From: Nocardiopsis flavescens
GTDB lineage: Bacteria; Actinomycetota; Actinomycetes; Streptosporangiales; Streptosporangiaceae
Reading direction: 5' to 3'
Assembly: GCF_900141985.1 (NCBI RefSeq)
Contig: NZ_FQZK01000021.1
Span: forward strand, 1-64,000
DNA: 64,000 nt
A program made the position numbers and the translations under genes. Under the pieces are notes generated by a model, which saw only the letters and a list, made by a program, of their open reading frames with translations, was not told where the DNA came from and made no database searches. Positions 37,495 through 47,122 of this stretch are shown one piece after another. The stretch's first letter is position 1, and every line of letters begins with the position of its first letter.

Positions 37495-39180
37495 CTACCG
37501 GGCGCGCCGCACCCGGCCCTCGTCCCACACCGGCTCGTCGGACTCGTAGACGTCTCCGCCCGCGCCGAACACCAGGAACCGGTCGAAGCCCCGGGCGAAC
37601 CAGCGGTCGTGCGTGACCGCGAGGATCGTCCCCTCGTAGGCGTCCAGCGCCGCCTCCAGCGCCTCCGCCGACACCACGTCCAGGTTGTCGGTCGGCTCGT
37701 CCAGCAGCAGCATCGTCGTCCCCGACAGCTCCAGCAGCAGGATCTGGAACCGCGCCTGCTGCCCGCCCGACAGCGTGTCGAACGTCTGCTCCGCCGCCCG
37801 CGCCAGCTCGTAGCGGTCCAGCGCCCGGCCCGCCTCGTCGCGCGGCAGTCCCCGCCGGGCGCCCTCGCCCCGGTGCAGGACGTCCAGCAGCGTCCGCCCG
37901 GCGAACTCCGGGTGCTCGTGCGTCTGAGCGAACCACCCCGGCAGCACCCGGGCCCCCAGCCGCGCCCGCCCGCCGTGCGGCACCGGCGGGACCCTGCCCC
38001 GCTCCTCCGCGGACAGCGGTGTCCCCTCCGGATCCGAGCCGCCCCCGGCGAGCAGCCGCAGGAAGTGCGACTTGCCCGACCCGTTGGACCCCAGCACCGC
38101 GACCCGCTCCCCGTAGTGGACCTCCAGGTCGAACGGGCGCATCAGCCCGGTCAGCTCCAGGCCGGTGCAGACCAGGGCGCGCTTGCCGGTGCGCCCCCCG
38201 CGCAGCCGCATCCGCAGGCTCTGGTCGCGGGGCAGCTTCTCCGGCGGCCCCGCGTCCTCGAACCGGCGCAGCCGGGTCTGCGCCGACTGGTACCGCGACG
38301 CCATGTCGGAGTTGTACGCGGCCTTCTGCTTGTACATCGACACCAGCGCCTTGAGCTTGGCGTGCTCGTCGTCCCAGCGCCTGCGCAGCTCGTCCAGCCG
38401 GGCGAACCGCTCCCGCCGCGCCTCGTGGTAGGTGCCGAACGCGCCGGTGTGCGTCCACGCCGTGTTCCCGGCCGCCCCCAGCTCCAGGGTGACGATCCGG
38501 TCGGGGACCCGGCTCAGCAGCTCCCGGTCGTGGGAGACCAGCAGCACCGTCTTGGGGGTCGCCAGCAGCGCCTCCTCCAGCCACCGCTTGCCGGGCACGT
38601 CCAGGTAGTTGTCGGGCTCGTCCAGCAACAGGAGCGGGGCCGGGCCCCGCAGCAGGGCCTCCAGCACCAGCCGCTTCTGCTCGCCGCCCGACAGGGTGCG
38701 CACCTCGCGCCACCGGCACCGCTCGTAGGGGACGCCCAGCGCCGCCGTGCAGCACCGGTCCCACACCACCTCGGCCTCGTAGCCCCCGGCGTCCCCGTAG
38801 CGGGAGATGGCCCCGGCGTAGCGCATCTGCGTCTTCTCGCCGTCGTCGACCATCATCGCGGCCTCGGCCGCCTCCAGGTCCGCGTGCGCTTCGCGCACCG
38901 CGGACGGTGACACCGACACCAGGAGTTCGTGCACGGTGGTCTCGTCGCGCACGTGCCCGACGAACTGGTCCATCACGGCCAGGGCGCCGTCCAGGGTGAC
39001 CGCGCCCGACCCGGGGCGCGTCAGCCCGCGGATGATCCGCAGCAGCGTGCTCTTGCCCGCGCCGTTCGCGCCGATGAGGGCCGTGGTGGAGCCGTCACCG
39101 ACCCGGAAGGACACCTCGTCCAGCAGCACCCGGCCGTCCGGCAGGGTGAGGGCGACCCGGTTGACGTCGATGTGGGCCAC
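37495..39180 (-). CDS. ABC-F family ATPase
   Basis: Soluble protein of 561 residues with two fused ABC domains and no membrane helices. The first domain has GANGAGKST, LSGGEQKRLVLEALL and LLLDEPDNYLD; the second has GSNGSGKSHF, LSGGQQARFQILLLEL and LLLDEPTDNLD. The linker between them is the charged helical P-site-tip region of ABC-F proteins (ARRERFARLDELRRRWDDEH). Such proteins act on ribosomes as translation or antibiotic-protection factors. The GTG at 39180 has GGAG 7 bases upstream; the open frame extends far beyond but only antisense to jetA. It diverges from the Wadjet operon. Confidence 0.92.
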   Translation of the reverse strand: MAHIDVNRVALTLPDGRVLLDEVSFRVGDGSTTALIGANGAGKSTLLRIIRGLTRPGSGAVTLDGALAVMDQFVGHVRDETTVHELLVSVSPSAVREAHADLEAAEAAMMVDDGEKTQMRYAGAISRYGDAGGYEAEVVWDRCCTAALGVPYERCRWREVRTLSGGEQKRLVLEALLRGPAPLLLLDEPDNYLDVPGKRWLEEALLATPKTVLLVSHDRELLSRVPDRIVTLELGAAGNTAWTHTGAFGTYHEARRERFARLDELRRRWDDEHAKLKALVSMYKQKAAYNSDMASRYQSAQTRLRRFEDAGPPEKLPRDQSLRMRLRGGRTGKRALVCTGLELTGLMRPFDLEVHYGERVAVLGSNGSGKSHFLRLLAGGGSDPEGTPLSAEERGRVPPVPHGGRARLGARVLPGWFAQTHEHPEFAGRTLLDVLHRGEGARRGLPRDEAGRALDRYELARAAEQTFDTLSGGQQARFQILLLELSGTTMLLLDEPTDNLDVVSAEALEAALDAYEGTILAVTHDRWFARGFDRFLVFGAGGDVYESDEPVWDEGRVRRAR

Positions 39181-39301
39181 GGCCGCACTCCACCCGGGGA
39201 TCGGCGACAGGGCCCGGCGCACGGCCCGGACCGCGCACCTTCCCGCAGGCTGCCACGGCCCCGAACGGCCGGGCAAACGGTTTTCGGCCCCGCCCGGGGC
39301 C

Positions 39302-39460
39302 TTGTCCACAGGCTCCGGGCGCGTGGCCCGTCCGGGGCCCGGGAGTGCTGTCCGCGAGCTCCGCCCGCCGGGCGCGGAGCGTGTCCGGCTGCGTCGAATC
39401 CGCAGGCGGCCCCGGGGCGGGGGCCGTTGTCCACAGGCTCCGCCCGCCGGGCGCGGAGCG
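39302..39460. repeat. Iteron-like repeats with two DnaA-box-like TTGTCCACA sites upstream of jetA
   Basis: In the 414-base gap between the ABC-F and jetA genes, TTGTCCACAGGCTCCG occurs twice exactly, at 39302-39317 and 39427-39442. A 24-base block (beginning GCTCCGCCCGCC) occurs twice exactly, at 39358-39381 and 39437-39460, and can form a 7-bp-stem hairpin. The 34-base stretches 39348-39381 and 39427-39460 agree at 30 positions. TTGTCCACA is the preferred DnaA box of Streptomyces. The last copy sits just upstream of a -10-like CATAAT, so it could also be an operator. The rest of the gap shows nothing else. Confidence 0.75.
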
Positions 39461-39474
39461 GCCCCGGCCGCTGC

Positions 39475-39480
39475 CATAAT
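39475..39480 (+). promoter_or_regulatory. Candidate -10 box of the Wadjet operon
   Basis: CATAAT stands out in very GC-rich DNA. No good -35 lies 16-18 bases upstream; instead the hairpin repeat 39437-39460 covers that position, suggesting control by a protein bound there. The leader to the GTG would be about 108 bases. Confidence 0.35.
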
Positions 39481-39594
39481 TGCCAGAGCCCGCGGGCCGG
39501 ACGGGGGAGACGCACGGCCGCGCGGGCCGGTCCGCCGTGCGCACGCTGCGGCGCACCGTCGGCACAGGCGACACACGGGAACGGGGAACCACGG

Positions 39595-41130
39595 GTGGCC
39601 GAGCGCAGCGCTCTCGACCTGGACGCGCTCACGATCAGCGATCGCTTCCAGCTCTTCAACTTCACCCGCCGCGACGACCACGTCACCTACCTGTGGATCC
39701 TGCGCGCCCTGGAGCGGCTGCGCGAGGTCCACCGGGTCCAGGCGGGCGCCGAGGACCTGGCCGCCACCCTGCGCGAACTCGCCGCCGCCCACGACGGTGT
39801 GCCCGCCCTGGACGCCGCCGACCTGCGCTACCGCCTCGACGAGCTGTACGCCGACCGGGTCGTCCACCGCTTCGACGACGCCTCCCGCGCCGGCAACCTC
39901 GCCCGCTACCGCAACCGCCAGTCCGTCTACCAGTTCAGCGAACTCGGCTACCGGGCCTACCGCGCGGTCGAGGGCGTCCTCAGCGCCCGCAGCGAGGACG
40001 TCAACCTGTCCCGCCTGGTCTTCTCCGACGTCCTGGAGGACCTGCGGGCCCTGGCCGACGCCAACCGCGCCGGCCGCGCCGAGCACGTCTACCGGCGGCT
40101 GTCGCGCCTGGACTCGGTGATGGAGGACATGGGCCGCCGCTCCGCCCAGTTCCACGTGACCCTCGGCGAGATCCTGCGCTCCACCGACGCCTCCCCGGAC
40201 ACCTTCCTCAAGTACAAGAACGCCCTCCTGGTCCACATGACCGAGTTCATGGCCGAACTCGACCGCTACCAGCCCCGCCTGGAGCGTGCCGTGCGCGAGG
40301 TGGAGGAGACCGGCCTGACCACGCTGCTGGCCCGCGCCGCCGACACCGACGAGCGCCTCTTCATGGACCGGGACGAGCGCCTCGACGACTGGCGGCGCCG
40401 CTGGTCGGCGCTGCGCGGCTGGTTCACCACCGAGGGCGGCGCCCCCGCCCGCGCCGCCGAACTCCACGCCGCCACCCGCTCGGCGACCTCCGGGGTCATC
40501 GCGCTGCTGCGCCAGCTCACCGAGGCCAGGCGCGGCGGGGTCAACCGCTCCACGCAGCTGCGCCACCTGGCGCAGTGGGTGTTCGACACCCCCCACGACG
40601 GCGCCGCGCACGCCCTCATGGGGGCCGCCTTCAACGTCCGCTCCGCGCGCCACCTGGGCGTCGCCCACGAGGACGACGAGCAGATCTCCCCGAACGCCAC
40701 CTGGTGGGACGCCCCCGGAGTGGAGGTGTCGGTGACGCTGTTCCGCAGCGGCAAGGCGCCCACCGCCGGGGTGCCCAAACCGGTGCGCCGCAACCCGAAC
40801 GCCCGCGCCGAGATACGCCGCCGCCAGGTGGCCGACCGCGCCGCCGACCGCCAGGCCGCCGCCCGCTTGGCTGAGGAGGGCGCCCACGACCGGGTCCTCG
40901 ACGAGGTCGACACCCGCGTGCTGCTGCGCCTGATCACCCGCGCCCTGGAGTCGCGCGCCGTCGTCGCCGGGCTGCTGTCCTCGGCCACCGGCACCGACGA
41001 GGGCACCCTGGTCCGCCTGGTCCCCAGCGACACCGGAAGCACCGTCCGCACCACCCGCGGCCTGCTCCACCTGCCCGGAATGCGGCTGGAGCTCGCCCCC
41101 CGCGCCCGCCTCCGTGGAGCCGCCCGATGA
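39595..41130 (+). CDS. jetA: Wadjet component JetA, DUF2397/TIGR02677
   Basis: Kleisin-like (MukF-like) subunit of the Wadjet SMC complex, 511 residues. The family start is recognised in RFQLFNFTRRDDHVTYLWIL; winged-helix segments follow (LRYRLDELYADRVVHRFDD), then long helices and a C-terminal region with RRNPNARAEIRRRQVADRAA. In the complex it should bridge the JetC ATPase heads and recruit JetB. The start is a GTG at 39595 with GGGGAA upstream. It is first of four genes in the order DUF2397-DUF2398-TIGR02680-DUF2399, the set I associate with type III Wadjet. Confidence 0.9.
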   Translation: MAERSALDLDALTISDRFQLFNFTRRDDHVTYLWILRALERLREVHRVQAGAEDLAATLRELAAAHDGVPALDAADLRYRLDELYADRVVHRFDDASRAGNLARYRNRQSVYQFSELGYRAYRAVEGVLSARSEDVNLSRLVFSDVLEDLRALADANRAGRAEHVYRRLSRLDSVMEDMGRRSAQFHVTLGEILRSTDASPDTFLKYKNALLVHMTEFMAELDRYQPRLERAVREVEETGLTTLLARAADTDERLFMDRDERLDDWRRRWSALRGWFTTEGGAPARAAELHAATRSATSGVIALLRQLTEARRGGVNRSTQLRHLAQWVFDTPHDGAAHALMGAAFNVRSARHLGVAHEDDEQISPNATWWDAPGVEVSVTLFRSGKAPTAGVPKPVRRNPNARAEIRRRQVADRAADRQAAARLAEEGAHDRVLDEVDTRVLLRLITRALESRAVVAGLLSSATGTDEGTLVRLVPSDTGSTVRTTRGLLHLPGMRLELAPRARLRGAAR

Positions 41131-41305
41131 ACCGCGCGCCCTCGCGTCCCCGCCACCCCGGCACCCCGGTCGTTCCCGGCGGGGCGCCACGGGTGCCCGC
41201 CCGCGCCGTGCCGACGCCCGTGCGGCGGCCGTGTGCCGCCCGAGGTGCGGCCGTCCGCCCCGGCACACCGCCCCTCCGCGTCCCGGCACACCCGGGGGAG
41301 GGGCC

Positions 41306-42673
41306 GTGAGCCGACGACGCCGTCCCGCGCAGCGGATCGACCCCGCCGACCTCGGCTCCTACCAGCAGGCGATGCGCCGGGTCCTCACCTGCGACCTCAT
41401 CACCCGGTCCCGTCCCCGCCCCGGTGTGCTCGCCCACGTCCTGCGCTGGGCCGACGAACTCTCCGAGGACCTGCGCGACCTGTTCGGCCACACCCTCATC
41501 GCCACCACCGAACACGTCCGCCTGGTCCGCGCCCCCGACCTCCTGGACCCCACCCAGCGCCAGGTCTTCGCCCGCGGCGGCCGACCCTTCGACCGCCGCC
41601 GCCTGGCCTACCTGTGCCTGCTGCTCGCCTCCTTCCAGCGCTCCCAGGTCGAGGTGAGCCTCGCCGACCTCATCCGCCACTTCGCCCCCTCCGCCAACTC
41701 CATCGACGGCCTGGGGTACGACCCCACCGACGGCACCCACAAGGCCGCCCTCGTGGACGTCTGCTCCTGGCTCGTCGAGCACGGCGCCCTGCACGTCTCC
41801 GACGGCTCCCTGGAGGCGTGGGCCGGCGGCACCGGCCAGGCGGACGCCCTCTTCGACATCGACCACGAGGTGTGCGAGGTGCTGTTCCGCCCCGCCCGCC
41901 CCGTCCAGCACGTCACCGGCGTCACCGGCCTGCTCGTCCACCACCCCGCCGAGCCCACCCGCGAACAGACCGCCCGCCGCGCCCGCCGCCTCCTCGCCGA
42001 GCACCCCGTCGTCCACTACGCCGACGTCACCCCCGACGTCGCCGACGCCCTGCGCACCCCCGGCGTCGCCGAGGAGGTCGCCCACCTCACCGGCCTGACC
42101 GTCGAGCGCCGGGCCGAGGGCGTCCTGCTCGCCGACTCCGGCGGCCTGTTCACCGACCGCCCCTTCCCCGGCCGCGGCAGCGCCGTCAACCGCACCGCCG
42201 GGCTCCTGCTGGCCAAGATCGCCGACCGCATGGAGACCGCCCGGGCGGCCCTCACCCACCTGCCGCTGCCCCCGGCCCCGGACGCCCATGCCGACCTCGT
42301 CGCCGGCATCGACTCCGCCCTGCCCCGCGAGGGCGTCGTCGACGCCCTGGCCTGGACCGTCCCCGCCGACGCCGCCGCGGCCCCCGAACCCGCCACCGCG
42401 CCCCTCATCGAGCAGGGCCGGCTGGAGGCCATGGTCGACGACCTGTTCGCCGAGTTCGGCGCCGCCTCCTTCACCGCCGCCTGGCAGCGCGACCCCCGCG
42501 GGCTGCTCGACGCCGCCCTCGAACTTCTCACGGACCTGCTCCTGCTGCGCCCCGTCCCCGGCGGCGTCCTCGTCCTGCCCGCCGCCCTGCGCTACCGCAA
42601 CATCCAGGGCGCGCTGCCCCAGCGCCCCGACACCGGCATGCTGCCCCTGGGCCTCGAACCGGAAGGAACCTGA
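41306..42673 (+). CDS. jetB: Wadjet component JetB, DUF2398/TIGR02678
   Basis: MukE-like accessory subunit of 455 residues with winged-helix domains. Recognisable stretches are DLGSYQQAMRRVLTCDLITR, FARGGRPFDRRRLAYLCLLL, SFQRSQVEVSLADL and the C-terminal LVLPAALRYRN. It bridges kleisin arms in the SMC complex by family analogy. The start is a GTG at 41306 after GGGGGAGGGG. The 175-base gap after jetA is Pro/Arg-rich in every frame; a 60-codon frame from 41127 overlapping the jetA stop exists but looks like spacer. The stop overlaps jetC as TGATG. Confidence 0.9.
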   Translation: MSRRRRPAQRIDPADLGSYQQAMRRVLTCDLITRSRPRPGVLAHVLRWADELSEDLRDLFGHTLIATTEHVRLVRAPDLLDPTQRQVFARGGRPFDRRRLAYLCLLLASFQRSQVEVSLADLIRHFAPSANSIDGLGYDPTDGTHKAALVDVCSWLVEHGALHVSDGSLEAWAGGTGQADALFDIDHEVCEVLFRPARPVQHVTGVTGLLVHHPAEPTREQTARRARRLLAEHPVVHYADVTPDVADALRTPGVAEEVAHLTGLTVERRAEGVLLADSGGLFTDRPFPGRGSAVNRTAGLLLAKIADRMETARAALTHLPLPPAPDAHADLVAGIDSALPREGVVDALAWTVPADAAAAPEPATAPLIEQGRLEAMVDDLFAEFGAASFTAAWQRDPRGLLDAALELLTDLLLLRPVPGGVLVLPAALRYRNIQGALPQRPDTGMLPLGLEPEGT

Positions 42674-45600
42674 TGTCCCACGACCGCTTCAAGCCCACCC
42701 GGGCCGGGGTGATCAACCTCTGGGACTACCGCGACGAGGAGTTCACCTTCGCCGACGGCCGCCTCGTCCTGCGCGGCCACAACGGCTCCGGCAAGACCAA
42801 GGCGCTGGAGGTGCTGTTCCCGTTCATCCTGGACGGCCACACCGACCCGCGCCGCCTGGACCCCTTCAGCGGCCAGAACCGCACCATGAAGTCCAACCTG
42901 CTCTACCAGGGACAGGACGCCGAGTACGGGTTCGTGTGGACGGAGTTCGCCCGACCGGGCGAGGGTCCGCGTCCCGAGACCGTCACCCTCGTCATCGGCC
43001 TGCGCGCCCAGCAGCACCGGGACGGTGTCGCCACCTCCTTCTTCGTCACCGACAAGCGCCTGGGCGTCGACTTCGGCCTGCTGGCCACCGACAACCGGCC
43101 CCTCACCGAGCGCCAGCTCAAGGCCGCGCTGGGCGAGGGCTCCCACCACGCCTCCGCCACCGACTACCGGGCGGCCGTCGACGCCCGCCTGTTCGGCCTG
43201 GGCGGGCGCTACGTCCAGCTCCTCGACCTGCTGCTGGCCCTGCGCCGCCCGCTGCTGGCCAAGGACCTGGACCCCGAGAAGGTCTCCGACACCCTCACCG
43301 CCGGGCTCAGCCCCGTCGACGAGGGGCTCATCGACCAGGCCGCCCGCGACTTCGCCAACCTCTCCGCCGTCCAGCGCCGCTTCGACGACGCCACCGCCTC
43401 CCACACCGCGGTGGAGGACTTCACCACCTCCTACACCTCCTACCTCACCGCGCACGCCCGCCACCGCTCCTCCGGCGTCGCGGCCTCCCTGGCCCGCGCC
43501 GAGGAGTACATCTCCGCCCTCGCCGGGCACGCCGCCGCGCTGGCCGAGGCCACCGCCGAGGGGGAGCGCCTGGCCGCCGAGGTCGGCCGGGTCGGCAAGG
43601 AGGCCGACGAACTGGAGGCGGTCCGCCGGGGCCTGTCCGAGAGCGAGGCGCTGCGCGACGCCCGGGCCCTGGAGGTCGAGCTGCGGCACAGCGACGACCG
43701 GGACCGCGAACTCGCCGAGACCGCGCGCCGCCTGGACCGCCAGAAGGAGGAGGCCACCCGCCTGGGGGAGGAGGCCGACGGGGTCGCCCGGCACCTGGAA
43801 CAGCGCCGCTCCGTCATCGCGGACCTGCTCGCCGAACTGGAGGAGTCCGCCGACCTCGCCGGGGTCACCGGAGACGGCGAGGGCCCCGCCGACAGCGACC
43901 CCGAGACCGCCCGCGCGCGGGCCGCCGCCCGTACCGCCGACCTCGACGAGGTCCGCGCGCACCTGTCCGACCTGCACCGGGTCGAGGCCGAACGCGGCCG
44001 CGCCGAGGCCGAGGCCGCCCGCGCCCTGACCTCCCTGACCGGGGCCGAGGAGGCGTGCGCCGGCGCCGAGTCCGAGCTGGACTCCGCCCGCACCGGCGTC
44101 GCCGAGGCGCTCGCGGACTGGTCCCGGCGCTGGGCACAGGGCCCGGGAGCGGTCTGCGACCGGGTGTCCCCGCCCGCGCTCGACACCGCCCTGGACACCT
44201 GCGGCCAGCCCGGCGCGCCCACACTCGCGGAGGTCTTCACCGACCTCACCGACCCGGCGCGCACCGACGCCATCCGCCACGAGCACCGCCTGGCCGGCGA
44301 CCGCGAGCGGATCACCGGCGACCTGGCGGCCGTGCGCGCCGAACGCGCCGAGATCGCCGCCGAACGCGACGACGCCCCGCCCGCCGACCGGGCCCGCACC
44401 GCCTCCCGCGAGGGACGGCCCGGCGCCCCGCTGTGGCGTCTGGTCCGGTTCGCCGACGGCCTGGACCCGGCCCGCGCCGCCGGGATCGAGGGCGCCCTGG
44501 ACGCCGCCGGCCTGCTCACCGCCTGGGTCCACCCGGACGCCGGGGCGGCCGGAGCCGCGCTCGCCGCCGGGGACGCCGACGCCTACTTGGCCCCCGCCCC
44601 GCGCGGGAGCGCCCCCGCCGGGCCGACCCTGGCCGACGTCCTGGTCGCCGAGGAGCAGGACCACGTCCCCGCGGAGGTGATCGACCGCCTCCTCGCCTCG
44701 ATCGCCCTGGCCGACGCCCCGGGCCCGGTCGACACCGTCCGGGCCGTCCCGGAGACCGCGAACACCGCCCGGGAGGTCCCGGCCGCCTATCCCTCCGTTC
44801 TTTCCGTCCACGGCGGCGCGCCTGCGTACGGCGGGGCGCCGACCACCGCCGACGGAGTTCCCGCCGTCCCGGCCGACCCCGGCACCGGTGCCGGGGTCGC
44901 CGCCCCGGGTGCGCCCCTCGCCCCCGGAGCCGCGTCCTCCCCGCCCGCCACGCGGATCACCACCGGCGGGCACTTCTCCCTCGGTGTACTGGTGGGGGCC
45001 GGACCCAAGCCCGCCCCCGAGTTCATCGGCGCCACCAACCGCGCCGCCCGCCGCCGCGAGCGCCTCGCCGACCTCGACGCCCGCATCGCGGCGTGCACCA
45101 CCGAGCTCGCCGACCTGGAGGAGCGCCTCGCCGCCGCGGCCGACCGGGTCAAGGCGTTCGCGCTGGCCCGCACCGACCTGCCCGACACCGCGCCCGTCGC
45201 CCGCGCCCTCAAGACGGTCGAGCACCACGCCACGCTCGTGGCCGGGGCCCGCACCGCCCGTGAGCACGCCCGCCTGCGCCTGGACTCCGCCACCGCCGAC
45301 GTCGACGCCCACCGCACCCGGCTGCGCGCGGCCGCCGCCGAGCGCTCCCTGCCCACCGCCCCGGCCGACCTCGACGCGGTGGCCGCGGCCCTGGACGCGT
45401 TCCGCGCGGCCCACCGCGCCCTGCTCCAGACCCGCACCGACGTCGAGCGCGCCGAACACGACCTCGCCGAGCGCACCGCCACCATCGAGCGCCTCACCCT
45501 GGCCCACGCCGCCGACACCCGGGCCCACGAGGAGCGCGCCGCCGAGCACGCCGAGACCGTGAAGCGGCTCCAGGTCCGCCAGGAGAGCGTCGACGCACCC

Positions 45601-47109
45601 GCCCGGGAGACCATCGACCGGCTGCGGCGCACCGAGGGGGACCTCGCCCACGCCCGCTCCGTCCTCGCCGACCTGCGCCAACGCGCCACCGCCGCCCGCG
45701 ACGGCGTCGTCCGTGCCGAATCGGGGATCGAGAACGGCCGCTCCTCCCTCCTCCTCTCCCTGGAGGGCGTGTTCGAGCACTGCGCGGGCCTGGCCCCGCT
45801 CACCCGACCCGGCACCCGCACCCTGCTGGGCGTCGACGGCGACCGCGCCTGGCCCGCCCCGGCCCTGTGGCCCGGCGCCGAGGAGGCCGCCGACCGGGTG
45901 ACCGCGGCGGTCACCGGCGGCACCGCCCCCGCGAAGGCCCTGCGCTCGGTCCTGCCGCCGGGCGCCGCCGACACCCTGGACGCCTTCACCGCCGCCGTCG
46001 GCACCGCACCCGTCACCGAGTCCGCCCTCAAGACCGCGGGCACCCGCATGTCCGAGGCCCTGCGCGTGTTCACCGACGCGCTCGCCGCCACCGCCGACGG
46101 CCACCAGGTGGACCACGAGGCCGACCCGAGCGGCCTCGTGGTCGTCCACGTCAACGACGAGGCCGGGCGCAACCCCCTCCCGGCCTTCGCGCGCCTGGTC
46201 GCCGAACGCGTCGAGGAACAGGACGCCCTGCTCCGCCGCGAGGAGCGCGGCGTCCTGGAGGACGAACTCCTCTCCGCCCTCGCCCAGCAGATCCACGAGC
46301 GCGTCCGCACCGCCCGGGACCTGGTCCGCAGCATGGACTCCGACACCCGCTCGCGCCCGATGACCTCCGGCACCCGGATCGGCATCCGCTGGACCCGCGC
46401 CGACCACCTCACCGACCGCCGCCGCACCGTCGCCGACCTGCTGCGCCGCGACTCCGTCGGCCTGGGTCAGGGCGGCCTGTCCGAACTGCGCGGCCTGCTG
46501 CGCGAACTGATCCGCGAGTACCACGCCGCCCATCCCCGCGCCACCTACAAGCAGGTCCTGGCCGCGGTCCTGGACTACCGCGAGTGGTACCGGTTCGAGC
46601 TGCGCAAGGCCGTCCCCGGCCAGGACGAGGTCCGCCTCACCAAGGCCAAGCACGAGGAGATGTCCGGCGGCGAGAAGTCCGCCGCCATCCACCTGCCCCT
46701 GTTCGCCGCCGCCAACGCCCTGTACTCCTCCGCCCGCGCCACCTGCCCGCGCCTGATCGCCCTGGACGAGGCGTTCGCCGGCATCGACGACCGCTACAAG
46801 CCCGAGCTGATGGGCCTCACCGTCACCTTCGACCTCGACGTGTTCATGACCGGGCACGACCTGTGGGTGCACTACGACAGCGTCCCCATGGCCTCCCACT
46901 ACGACATGCACCACGACAAGGCGTCCCACACCGTCTCCGCCATGTTCATGCTGTGGGACGGCGCCCAGGTCGTCGACGCCGACGCCGGGTTCTCCGGCAA
47001 CGACGCCCTGTCCTCCCACCTGCTCGGCATCACGCCCAGCCGGTTCGTCCCGCTGGCCACCGAGGGGACCCTCCCGGTCGACCTCGCCGATACCGCCGAA
47101 GCCGACTGA
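42673..47109 (+). CDS. jetC: Wadjet SMC-like ATPase JetC, TIGR02680 family
   Basis: MukB/SMC-like motor of 1478 residues that would extrude DNA loops and detect small circular plasmids. Walker A is GHNGSGKT (35-42); the signature MSGGEKS (1330-1336), Walker B LIALDEAFAGID (1361-1372) and the H-loop region MTGHD close the other half of the head. Long Arg/Glu/Ala coiled coils (about 280-500 and 800-1070) flank a hinge-like domain (LWRLVRFADGLDPARAAGIE). A 70-residue Pro/Ala/Gly-rich stretch (about 691-763) interrupts the hinge side. It is translationally coupled to jetB and followed by jetD after 13 bases. Confidence 0.93.
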   Translation: MSHDRFKPTRAGVINLWDYRDEEFTFADGRLVLRGHNGSGKTKALEVLFPFILDGHTDPRRLDPFSGQNRTMKSNLLYQGQDAEYGFVWTEFARPGEGPRPETVTLVIGLRAQQHRDGVATSFFVTDKRLGVDFGLLATDNRPLTERQLKAALGEGSHHASATDYRAAVDARLFGLGGRYVQLLDLLLALRRPLLAKDLDPEKVSDTLTAGLSPVDEGLIDQAARDFANLSAVQRRFDDATASHTAVEDFTTSYTSYLTAHARHRSSGVAASLARAEEYISALAGHAAALAEATAEGERLAAEVGRVGKEADELEAVRRGLSESEALRDARALEVELRHSDDRDRELAETARRLDRQKEEATRLGEEADGVARHLEQRRSVIADLLAELEESADLAGVTGDGEGPADSDPETARARAAARTADLDEVRAHLSDLHRVEAERGRAEAEAARALTSLTGAEEACAGAESELDSARTGVAEALADWSRRWAQGPGAVCDRVSPPALDTALDTCGQPGAPTLAEVFTDLTDPARTDAIRHEHRLAGDRERITGDLAAVRAERAEIAAERDDAPPADRARTASREGRPGAPLWRLVRFADGLDPARAAGIEGALDAAGLLTAWVHPDAGAAGAALAAGDADAYLAPAPRGSAPAGPTLADVLVAEEQDHVPAEVIDRLLASIALADAPGPVDTVRAVPETANTAREVPAAYPSVLSVHGGAPAYGGAPTTADGVPAVPADPGTGAGVAAPGAPLAPGAASSPPATRITTGGHFSLGVLVGAGPKPAPEFIGATNRAARRRERLADLDARIAACTTELADLEERLAAAADRVKAFALARTDLPDTAPVARALKTVEHHATLVAGARTAREHARLRLDSATADVDAHRTRLRAAAAERSLPTAPADLDAVAAALDAFRAAHRALLQTRTDVERAEHDLAERTATIERLTLAHAADTRAHEERAAEHAETVKRLQVRQESVDAPARETIDRLRRTEGDLAHARSVLADLRQRATAARDGVVRAESGIENGRSSLLLSLEGVFEHCAGLAPLTRPGTRTLLGVDGDRAWPAPALWPGAEEAADRVTAAVTGGTAPAKALRSVLPPGAADTLDAFTAAVGTAPVTESALKTAGTRMSEALRVFTDALAATADGHQVDHEADPSGLVVVHVNDEAGRNPLPAFARLVAERVEEQDALLRREERGVLEDELLSALAQQIHERVRTARDLVRSMDSDTRSRPMTSGTRIGIRWTRADHLTDRRRTVADLLRRDSVGLGQGGLSELRGLLRELIREYHAAHPRATYKQVLAAVLDYREWYRFELRKAVPGQDEVRLTKAKHEEMSGGEKSAAIHLPLFAAANALYSSARATCPRLIALDEAFAGIDDRYKPELMGLTVTFDLDVFMTGHDLWVHYDSVPMASHYDMHHDKASHTVSAMFMLWDGAQVVDADAGFSGNDALSSHLLGITPSRFVPLATEGTLPVDLADTAEAD

Positions 47110-47122
47110 CCCGGGAGGCCCC

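Noticed and set aside
39302-39460. CRISPR array or replication origin
   Set aside because: Only two to three units with unequal spacing and no cas, rep or dnaN genes; kept as a repeat or regulatory element only.
37495-41289. 1264-codon minus frame suggesting a giant ABC-F protein
   Set aside because: The part beyond 39180 is antisense to jetA and lacks family sequence; the GTG at 39180 has a good ribosome site.
42592-47019. Open frame of 1475 codons on the minus strand
   Set aside because: It is antisense to jetC, has Gly/Val/Gln-rich composition typical of reverse frames of GC-rich coding DNA, and shows no motif.
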